14,495 nucleotides of DNA from Chloroflexota bacterium (GTDB lineage: Bacteria; Chloroflexota; Ktedonobacteria; Ktedonobacterales; Ktedonobacteraceae), in NCBI GenBank assembly GCA_902812455.1, contig CADDZH010000120.1, forward strand, positions 1-14,495. The letters run 5' to 3'. The position numbers and the translations under genes were made by a program. Shown here one piece after another: positions 1-5,539 of the stretch; the stretch's first letter is position 1, and each line of letters starts with the position of its first letter. The notes below the pieces were generated by a model. It was not told the DNA's origin, ran no database searches, and was given only the letters and a program-made list of their open reading frames with translations.

Positions 1-702
1 GGCAGGCAGGTTATCAGGGGGGGATGAATTGGCGGCGGGCAGCAAGTCGTAGGGGAGGCGGACATGCACCCGCGTTCCCTGTTCGGGCTGCGTGGTTATT
101 TCCAGTGAGCCGCCGAGATGCTCTAGTTGATGGCGCAGGACAATGTAGGGGCCCGATTGATCGCGCCCACCATTATATCCATCCTGTTTGAAATGCGGTA
201 CTGGTGTCTCGCCTTCGGCTTCGCTATCTGGCAATGTGCCATCATCTTCAATCGTCATCTGCGCTTCATCATGGCCATAGTTGAAGGTGAAACGCAGCTT
301 GCGAGTATTGTTGCGCTGCTGCACCTGGTACAGCGCTTCCTGAGCGATGCGGTAGAGCAGGCGCTCGGTATAGGCGGGAAGAGGGCGTTCTTCGCCCGAA
401 AAAACGATGCGACTGGAGAGGCCGAGGGATTCGGCTGTTTCCTCGACGGCACGAGTTAGCGCCTCCGCCAGTGTGACGCCGGCCAGTTCTGGCAGGGGCA
501 GATCGGCGCCGGAAGCCCGAACTTGTTCGAGCGCATCCCGCGTCATCTGCTCAATCCCTGCCAGGCCGCTACGTAGCGTTTCCACGTCCGGGGTATCGCC
601 CTGCAAAGCGGCTTGCAGGGCATTTATTTGCAGCATGATGGCGCTGAGCAGCTCTAGAAGCTGCTCGTGAACGCCAGGTTGTCGTGTATCATTGGATACC
701 AT
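1..702 (-). CDS. Sensor-less HisKA_3-type histidine kinase, degenerate, 3' end cut by window edge
   Basis: The reading frame is open from ATG at 702 to the window edge (234 codons seen). An in-frame TGA at 718-720 with no start codon between fixes the N-terminus, so there is no input domain or membrane segment. An AAAGG lies 7 nt before the ATG. Residues 12-30 resemble the HisKA_3 dimerisation/phosphoacceptor helix: H12-E13 is followed by L15, L19, A21-I22 and L24-Q25. From about residue 85 on it resembles a HATPase_c domain: QEAL at 121-124, DDG at 153-155 (G1-like), LGG at 196-198 and GTRVHVRLP at 209-217. Two ATP-binding elements are abnormal. The N-box Asn is Gln126, and the G2 glycine run is replaced by the peptide GRDQSGPY (179-186), which is encoded by a dispersed repeat. 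It lies 91 bp downstream of clpB on the same strand. It may be a low-activity kinase, a pseudokinase or a decaying gene; a partner regulator could lie beyond the left edge. Confidence 0.75.
   Translation of the reverse strand, partial: MVSNDTRQPGVHEQLLELLSAIMLQINALQAALQGDTPDVETLRSGLAGIEQMTRDALEQVRASGADLPLPELAGVTLAEALTRAVEETAESLGLSSRIVFSGEERPLPAYTERLLYRIAQEALYQVQQRNNTRKLRFTFNYGHDEAQMTIEDDGTLPDSEAEGETPVPHFKQDGYNGGRDQSGPYIVLRHQLEHLGGSLEITTQPEQGTRVHVRLPYDLLPAANSSPPDNLPA
145..168 (-). repeat. Copy of a dispersed palindromic repeat inside the histidine kinase frame
   Basis: Read on the minus strand, these 24 bases match the intergenic element at 4659-4682 at 23 of 24 positions (CGATCAATCG here, CGATAAATCG there) and end in the same GGGCCCCTAC. 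The outer left arm is degraded. The copy is translated in frame as roughly GRDQSGPY in the ATP-binding domain. Identity over such a palindromic stretch is far beyond what a conserved protein motif would force, so an inserted repeat is the simplest reading. Confidence 0.75.
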
Positions 703-748
703 AAAATGGCCTTTTCTTCAAACAGGGCGGAAGATGAGGGCAGTGATA

Positions 749-767
749 GGGCGGCGCAAGCGCCCCC
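749..767 (-). other. GC-rich hairpin between clpB and the histidine kinase gene
   Basis: GGCG (753-756) and CGCC (761-764) form a stem around a CAAG loop, and the stem extends outward past one mismatch to GG/CC. It sits 27 bp after the clpB stop codon. On the minus strand it is not followed by a T run, so a classic intrinsic terminator is not supported. It could be an mRNA-stabilising stem, a Rho-related end or part of a repeat (see 757-799). Confidence 0.4.
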
Positions 768-799
768 ACCACCCTGCACCGCCGCTCCCGCCCCTACGG
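757..799. repeat. Possible dispersed C-rich repeat, copy 1
   Basis: This C-rich stretch at the end of clpB resembles 13072-13114: both begin CAAG, run through CCCCCAC and CACC, and end in CCCTAC followed by GG after about 40 bases. The likeness is gapped and of low complexity, so relatedness is tentative. Confidence 0.3.
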
Positions 800-3379
800 G
801 GACGTTTCCATCACCAGTTTATCATCATGAGCATCAAGCGTCACGGTGTCGCCGTCGTGAATTGTGCCATCGAGGATGGCGCGAGCAAGGCGGTTCTCAA
901 CCTCTCGCTGGATCACGCGCTTGAGTGGGCGCGCGCCAAACTGTGGATCGTAGCCTTCACGCGCCAGCAGCTCTCGCGCTGCACCGGTGAGATGGAGCGT
1001 GATGTGGCGGTCTTCCAGGCGCGGGCGCAGGCGATTGATCTGGATGTCTACGATGTTCTTCATCTGGCTCAGCGTGATCTGATGGAAGATGATGATCTCG
1101 TCAATACGGTTGATAAATTCTGGGCGGAAGCCCTCTTCACGCAGCCGTTGACGAACCGTGCGCTGTATTTCTTCCTCGTCCATACCGTCATACTCATGCA
1201 GCCAGCGGCCACCAACGTTACTGGTCATGATAATGACGGTGTTCTTGAAATCAACAGTGCGGCCCTGGCCATCTGTCAGGCGGCCATCATCGAGGATTTG
1301 CAAGAGCACATTGAAGACATCTGGCGCTGCTTTCTCGATCTCATCGAATAAGACCACGCTATAGGGATGGCGGCGCACTGCCTCTGTGAGCTGACCACCT
1401 TCCTCATAACCAACGTAGCCAGGAGGAGCGCCGATCAGGCGAGCGACGCTGTGCTTCTCCATGTACTCGGACATGTCGATACGGACAATGGCCTGCTCGC
1501 TATCAAACAGGAACTCCGCCAGGGCGCGAGCCAGTTCAGTTTTACCAACACCGGTCGGTCCAAGAAAGAGGAAGCTTGCCAGTGGCCGGTTGGGGTCTTG
1601 CAGGCCGGCACGGGCGCGCCGGATAGCGTCGGAGACGATCTGCAAAGCGTGATCCTGCCCAACGACGCGCTCGCGCAGGCGATCCTCCATTTGCAGGAGC
1701 TTCTGCACCTCGCCCTCCATCAGCTTCGTGACGGGGATATGCGTCCATTTGGAGACGATCTCTGCGATGTCTTCGGCATCTACCTCCTCTTTGAGCATAC
1801 GCCCGCTGCGCAGATTGGCAAGCTTCGACTCCATTTCGGCGATGCGCTTTTCTAGCTCAGGAATGGTACCATAGCGCAGGCGCGCCATCTGCTCGAGGTT
1901 ATATTCACGCTCCGCCCTGTCAAGCTCGACCTGAGCCTCCTCCAGCTCTTTCTTGAGCTTGCGAATTGCCTCGACCGGCTCGCGCTCGCTCTCCAGCGAA
2001 AGCCTGAGCGAATGCAACTGCTCGTTCAGGTTAGCGATATCCTGCTCAACCTTTGCCCGCCGTTCGCGGCTGGCAGGGTCGGTCTCTTTCTTCAAGGCTT
2101 CCAGTTCGACCTGCAACTGGCGGATGCGGCGATCAAGGGCATCGATCTCGGTAGGAGTGCTATCTAACTCCACACGCCGCCGGCTGGCAGCTTCGTCGAT
2201 CAGGTCAATGGCCTTGTCAGGCAAGAAGCGATCGCTAATGTAGCGATTGGAAAGAACGGCGGCTGCCACCAGCGCGCTATCTGTAATGCGCACGCCGTGA
2301 TGCACTTCGTAGCGCTGCTTGAGGCCGCGCAGGATGCTGATCGTATCCTCGACGGTCGGCTGATCGACCAGTATAGGCTGGAAGCGGCGCTCCAGGGCTG
2401 CATCCTTCTCGATATGCTTGCGATACTCATCTAGCGTGGTAGCGCCAATGCAGTGCAGTTCGCCACGTGCCAGCATCGGCTTCAGCATGTTGGAGGCATC
2501 CATAGCGCCTTCGGCTGCGCCGGCGCCCACCAGCGTATGCAACTCGTCGATGAAGAGGATGATATTGCCTTCGGCGCTCGTGATCTCTTTCAAGACGGCT
2601 TTCAGGCGTTCCTCAAACTCGCCGCGATACTTGGCTCCGGCTACGAGCGCGCCAAGATCGAGGGCAACGACCTGCTTGTCGGCCAGCGTTTTGGGCACAT
2701 CGCCGCGCACAATGCGCTGTGCCAGCCCTTCAACGATGGCCGTTTTCCCTACGCCCGGCTCGCCTATCAGCACCGGATTATTCTTGGTGCGGCGGCTCAG
2801 CACCTGGATCACGCGCCTGATCTCTTCATCACGGCCAATCACCGGGTCGAGCTTGCCCTGGGCTGCCAGTTCGGTGAGATTGCGGCCATATTTCTCCAGG
2901 GCCTGGTATTTTCCCTCGGGATTCTCGTCGGTGACTCGTTGCGAGCCACGAATAGCGGTAAGGGCCTGCAGCACATTCTGGCGAGTAAGCCCTGCCGCCC
3001 TCAATGCGCGCAGCGTTGACTCGTCCCCGCTCTCAAAGATAGCGAGCAGGAGATGCTCAACACTGAGATATTCGTCTTTGAAGTTGCTCATTTCACGCCA
3101 GGCATCATCCAACACTTTGCGCAGGCGCGAAGATAAACCGGGCTCGCTGCCTCCATAGACGTGGGGCAGGCGCTCGATTTCGCTCTCGACGATGCGCTTG
3201 GCTGCTGCCAGGTTGCCGCCCACCTTTTGAATAACCTGCTGGACAACGCCGCCCTCCTGTGCCAGCAGGGCATCCAGCAAGTGCAGGACATCGACCTGGG
3301 GATTATTATATTGTTTGGCCAGTTCTGCCGCGTCACTAAGGGCCTCGCGGGCCTTTTCGGTAAAACGTTCCACTTTCAT
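794..3379 (-). CDS. clpB: ATP-dependent chaperone ClpB (Hsp104 family disaggregase)
   Basis: This 861-residue AAA+ protein has the normal ClpB length. ClpB hexamers thread polypeptides out of aggregates in the cytoplasm together with DnaK/DnaJ/GrpE. The order seen is: double Clp N-domain (about 1-145); first AAA module with Walker A GEPGVGKT (206-213) and Walker B ILFIDE (274-279); a long charged coiled-coil M-domain (about 405-525); second AAA module with Walker A GPTGVGKT (607-614), Walker B VVLFDE (675-680) and the pore-loop motif GYVGYE (654-659). The long M-domain separates it from ClpA, and from ClpC, whose insert is shorter. The start ATG at 3379 is preceded by GAGAGG about 11 nt upstream. 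It is divergent from clpP and followed by a histidine kinase gene. A heat-shock-type operator candidate lies upstream. Nothing is truncated and all four Walker motifs are intact. Confidence 0.98.
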   Translation of the reverse strand: MKVERFTEKAREALSDAAELAKQYNNPQVDVLHLLDALLAQEGGVVQQVIQKVGGNLAAAKRIVESEIERLPHVYGGSEPGLSSRLRKVLDDAWREMSNFKDEYLSVEHLLLAIFESGDESTLRALRAAGLTRQNVLQALTAIRGSQRVTDENPEGKYQALEKYGRNLTELAAQGKLDPVIGRDEEIRRVIQVLSRRTKNNPVLIGEPGVGKTAIVEGLAQRIVRGDVPKTLADKQVVALDLGALVAGAKYRGEFEERLKAVLKEITSAEGNIILFIDELHTLVGAGAAEGAMDASNMLKPMLARGELHCIGATTLDEYRKHIEKDAALERRFQPILVDQPTVEDTISILRGLKQRYEVHHGVRITDSALVAAAVLSNRYISDRFLPDKAIDLIDEAASRRRVELDSTPTEIDALDRRIRQLQVELEALKKETDPASRERRAKVEQDIANLNEQLHSLRLSLESEREPVEAIRKLKKELEEAQVELDRAEREYNLEQMARLRYGTIPELEKRIAEMESKLANLRSGRMLKEEVDAEDIAEIVSKWTHIPVTKLMEGEVQKLLQMEDRLRERVVGQDHALQIVSDAIRRARAGLQDPNRPLASFLFLGPTGVGKTELARALAEFLFDSEQAIVRIDMSEYMEKHSVARLIGAPPGYVGYEEGGQLTEAVRRHPYSVVLFDEIEKAAPDVFNVLLQILDDGRLTDGQGRTVDFKNTVIIMTSNVGGRWLHEYDGMDEEEIQRTVRQRLREEGFRPEFINRIDEIIIFHQITLSQMKNIVDIQINRLRPRLEDRHITLHLTGAARELLAREGYDPQFGARPLKRVIQREVENRLARAILDGTIHDGDTVTLDAHDDKLVMETSP

Positions 3380-3423
3380 GATCTACAATTCCTCTCACGA
3401 ATATTTTTGGGTGTTGTGTTTTA

Positions 3424-3452
3424 AGTATAGCATAGTGAGTGACCTAGTACAA
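3424..3452 (-). promoter_or_regulatory. Candidate clpB promoter
   Basis: On the minus strand TTGTAC (3447-3452) and TATACT (3424-3429) are separated by 17 bp. The -10 box matches the sigma-70 consensus at 5 of 6 positions; the -35 is weak (3 of 6), as expected for a gene under repressor control or needing activation. The -10 lies about 45 bp before the clpB ATG. Confidence 0.5.
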
Positions 3453-3457
3453 GAAAC

Positions 3458-3478
3458 TTTGAGTCCTATATTATCAAA
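3458..3478. promoter_or_regulatory. HAIR-like inverted repeat, possible HspR operator for clpB
   Basis: TTTGAGT and TATCAAA are separated by 7 bp. This has the geometry of the HAIR element (CTTGAGT-N7-ACTCAAG), the operator of the heat-shock repressor HspR, which controls clpB and dnaK in actinobacteria. The left half-site matches at 6 of 7 positions and the right at 4 of 7; the core TTTGA-N11-TCAAA is a perfect inverted repeat. It lies just upstream of the -35 box. Function is inferred from location and spacing; no hspR gene is in the window. Confidence 0.4.
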
Positions 3479-3577
3479 CTTTTTGGAGGGGCAGGTTTAT
3501 TCCGTGAGCCTTCATCCTTTGAGCGATTGAAAGGATGGGGCCGATAATGAAATGTAAGACCAAAATCGCTGACATAT

Positions 3578-3669
3578 GTCATCCTGAGCGCAGCGAAGGA
3601 TCTGTGTCGATCGGCAGCGGATGTTTCCCCTTCGTGCCTCAGGGCTTCGGCTCACTCGCTCAACATGAC
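3578..3669. repeat. 92-bp intergenic repeat with inverted ends
   Basis: The left end GTCATCCTGAGCG and the right end CGCTCAACATGAC are inverted copies matching at 11 of 13 positions. The left end, continuing into CAGCGAAGGATC, is a form I know as a very common dispersed intergenic repeat in many bacterial genomes, often translated by mistake as peptides such as ILRCAQDD. The middle carries TGCCTCAGGGCTTCGGCTC, a more diverged internal copy of the same arm. It is a non-autonomous element with no coding role. Confidence 0.65.
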
Positions 3670-3727
3670 AAACCAGGGCATCGCTTCCAGGGCAAGCCTT
3701 ATCTCCAAATGCCTGGGCGGTCAATTC

Positions 3728-3756
3728 TTGCGTTTGCCGCTGGCAAATGATATCAT
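3728..3756 (+). promoter_or_regulatory. Candidate clpP promoter with embedded palindromes
   Basis: TTGCGT (3728-3733) and TATCAT (3751-3756) are 17 bp apart; the -10 matches consensus at 5 of 6 positions, the -35 at 3 of 6. The spacer contains TTTGCC-GCT-GGCAAA (3733-3747), and the -10 is part of the 10-bp palindrome ATGATATCAT (3747-3756), so a repressor could act here. A further stem TCCCGC-CGGT-GCGGGA lies at 3775-3790 in the putative leader, which would be about 200 nt long. No terminator-like T run follows that stem. Confidence 0.3.
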
Positions 3757-3874
3757 TACGGTACGAATGTATGTTCCCGCCGGTGCGGGATTCCTCTGCA
3801 CGTTTAGTTTTGATCAATGGTCTACTGGCTTCATATCCTGCTAAATGGTGCATTTCGGGAAATGCGTTGATGTT

Positions 3875-3906
3875 GGCGAAGGCCGATAAATCGGCCCCTA
3901 CGATTT
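3875..3906 (+). repeat. Palindromic repeat copy upstream of clpP
   Basis: The segment holds the perfect palindrome GGCCGAT-AA-ATCGGCC (3881-3896) followed by CCTACGATT. Its centre and right side match the element at 4655-4682 (CGATAAATCGG and CCCCTACGATT); the left arm has diverged. It lies in the putative clpP leader, about 65 bp before the start codon. Confidence 0.6.
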
Positions 3907-3971
3907 AACGAAGGCACCTCTAAAGAGTGAAGGAGCAGGCCGCTGGTTGTTTTAGATAAGAAGGAGCAAAG

Positions 3972-4640
3972 ATGGGTACACCTTTTAACCCAAGAGATCC
4001 AAAATGGATTAAAGAGACTCGCGAGATTCTAGAGCCAATGGGAGTCTATGTACCGAACGTTGTTGAGACGACGCCTCGCGGCGAGCGAGGATGGGACATC
4101 TTCTCCCGCCTGTTGAGAGAGCGCATCGTTTTCATTGGGACGCCGATTGATGATACTGTTGCCAATATCACGGTAGCCCAATTGCTGTACCTGCAGAGCG
4201 AGGATGCGACCAAGGATATCAATATGTACATCAACTCCCCTGGCGGAAGCATTTACGCGGGGCTGGCGATCTATGATACGATGCAGTGGCTCAAGCCTGA
4301 CGTTTCAACTGTGTGTATGGGCATGGCGATGAGTATGGGAGCTGTGTTGCTGGCTGCCGGTGCGAAGGGTAAGCGCTATTGCTTGCCAAACTCTACCGTG
4401 CTGATCCACCAGCCTCTCGGTGGTGCGGAAGGCCAGGCAGCGGATATCGAAATTACGGCACGCGAAATCCTGCGCCTGCGCCGCAGCATCTACGAGATTC
4501 TTGCCAAGCATACCGGGCAGACGGTTGAGCGCATTATGCAAGACTCAGACCGCAACTACTACCTGTCGGCGGCTCAGGCAGTCGAATATGGCCTGGCCGA
4601 TGATGTTCTGGTCAATGAAGAGGAAGCGTTGACACGGTAA
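3972..4640 (+). CDS. clpP: ATP-dependent Clp protease proteolytic subunit ClpP, with Asn in place of the catalytic Asp
   Basis: This is a 222-residue serine peptidase of family S14, which forms the 14-mer degradation chamber used by ClpX or ClpC. The start ATG is supported by AAGGAG 5 nt upstream. The nucleophile Ser121 lies in MGMAMSMGA and His146 in LIHQPLGG, 25 residues apart as in E. coli ClpP (S111/H136). The third triad position, 49 residues further on, is Asn195 in [10 protein letters not shown], where E. coli has D185 in DTERD. The codon is AAC at 4554-4556. The glycine-rich strand SPGGS (89-93) and the ending [11 protein letters not shown] are normal. L. monocytogenes ClpP1 has the same Asp-to-Asn change and needs a partner ClpP2 for full activity, so a second clpP elsewhere is plausible. 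It is divergent from clpB, and a methyltransferase gene follows 65 bp downstream. Confidence 0.97.
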   Translation: MGTPFNPRDPKWIKETREILEPMGVYVPNVVETTPRGERGWDIFSRLLRERIVFIGTPIDDTVANITVAQLLYLQSEDATKDINMYINSPGGSIYAGLAIYDTMQWLKPDVSTVCMGMAMSMGAVLLAAGAKGKRYCLPNSTVLIHQPLGGAEGQAADIEITAREILRLRRSIYEILAKHTGQTVERIMQDSDRNYYLSAAQAVEYGLADDVLVNEEEALTR

Positions 4641-4654
4641 TCATTGTAAATTAT

Positions 4655-4682
4655 GTAGGGGCGCGATAAATCGGGCCCCTAC
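4655..4682 (+). repeat. 28-bp palindromic intergenic repeat (best copy)
   Basis: GTAGGGGC (4655-4662) and GCCCCTAC (4675-4682) are perfect inverted arms; inside them CGAT-AA-ATCG also pairs, so all but one position of the 28 bp is self-complementary. It fills most of the gap between clpP and the methyltransferase gene. Related copies lie at 3875-3906 and, inside a gene, at 145-168. As RNA it would fold into a stem, but with no T run it is not a standard terminator. Confidence 0.75.
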
Positions 4683-4705
4683 GATTGTATTGGGGTAGGA
4701 GAGCG

Positions 4706-5500
4706 ATGACGTCGAGCCTGCGCAAATTGCTATTCGAGATGCTCTATCGCAATCGCTACCTCTACCGGTTTGCCAGCACAATACCGTTCGCGGGCCAGTG
4801 GCGTGCCTGGCAGAGATTGGTGCTGCCGCGCCTGGTTGGCCATTATGTTCTGGAGCTAGGCTCTGGGCTGGGAGACCTGCTGGCAGACATGGCTGAGCAG
4901 GGATATGCTTGCTACGCAGTCGAGCGCTCGCCGGAGATGGTAGAGGCAGCCCGCGGGACGCTGAAACGCCGCAAGATGGATAAAAAAGCCTGGGTATACC
5001 AGGGTTCTGCCCAGCAACTTCCCTTCAGCGATGCTTCGTTCGATAGTGTTGTGAGCACGTTCCCATCCGAGTATATTTATGATCCCGATACTATTGCCGA
5101 AGTGGCGCGAGTGCTGCGCCCCGGTGGCCGCTTGATTGTTATCGAGGGCGCGAACCTGCGTCCTGTTGGCCTGCTCCAGCCTTTTCTCTTGCTAATACAC
5201 CTGCTCGTCTATGGCCCTGCTGTTCTCTTTGGCCCGCGCAGGCGCCGGCCCCTGGATCAGGGAAGGGCTCCTGACCGGCAAGGTGTGCTGTATAGCAATC
5301 GCGAGACGGGAACAGAGGTGACCACCGAGGTAGTTCCTGATTCCTGGTTTGGCCGGCACATCCCGCTGGAACAGCATGGCCTGCGCCGCCGCTCTGAACG
5401 AGTGCGAAGCCGGCGCTGGGAAGTCTATATTACGATTGGGGAGAAACCCCGAGTTACTCCGCCTGCTTGTTGGAGGGAAGGCTATCCTCTAGTATTATGA
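4706..5500 (+). CDS. Class I SAM-dependent methyltransferase (Methyltransf_11 / UbiE-like)
   Basis: The product has 264 residues from ATG 4706, which has AGGAG 4 nt upstream; an in-frame TTG at 4685 is less likely and adjoins the repeat. Motif I is VLELGSGLGD (48-57), the acidic ribose-binding residue is Glu73 in AVERS, the motif II region is GSAQQLPFSDASFDSV (100-115), and motif III is VLRPGGRLIVIEG (136-148). These bind S-adenosylmethionine; the methyl acceptor cannot be read from sequence. Unusually, residues 157-175 are strongly hydrophobic (LLLIHLLVYG within them), which suggests membrane contact or a lipid or quinone-like substrate. The C-terminal third is rich in Arg. It lies between clpP and a Ser/Thr kinase gene that begins 15-39 bp after its stop codon, so it is probably co-transcribed with the kinase. 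Confidence 0.88.
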   Translation: MTSSLRKLLFEMLYRNRYLYRFASTIPFAGQWRAWQRLVLPRLVGHYVLELGSGLGDLLADMAEQGYACYAVERSPEMVEAARGTLKRRKMDKKAWVYQGSAQQLPFSDASFDSVVSTFPSEYIYDPDTIAEVARVLRPGGRLIVIEGANLRPVGLLQPFLLLIHLLVYGPAVLFGPRRRRPLDQGRAPDRQGVLYSNRETGTEVTTEVVPDSWFGRHIPLEQHGLRRRSERVRSRRWEVYITIGEKPRVTPPACWREGYPLVL

Positions 5501-5520
5501 ATAGCAGAAGGTTACGTGGA

Positions 5521-5535
5521 AGGGAAGGGAAGGGA
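5521..5535 (+). repeat. Tandem AGGGA repeat in the kinase translation-start region
   Basis: Three perfect AGGGA units, flanked by GTGGA before and AGACATG after, form a purine-only run with Shine-Dalgarno character. The unit is 5 bp, so a gain or loss would shift frame relative to GTG 5516 or change spacing relative to ATG 5540. Confidence 0.6.
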
Positions 5536-5539
5536 AGAC

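Noticed and set aside
127..459. Open frame of 110 codons on the plus strand
   Set aside because: It is antisense to the histidine kinase gene, whose minus-strand frame shows HisKA_3 and HATPase_c features.
749..767. Intrinsic terminator after clpB
   Set aside because: The hairpin is GC-rich but has no T run on the minus strand; kept only as a hairpin.
794..3379. ClpC or ClpA instead of ClpB
   Set aside because: The long coiled-coil M-domain of about 120 residues and the overall length are typical of ClpB.
3512..3853. Open frame of 113 codons on the minus strand between clpB and clpP
   Set aside because: It is largely a translation of the 92-bp repeat (peptides such as ILRCAQDD) and lacks a protein-like pattern, so it is a spurious ORF.
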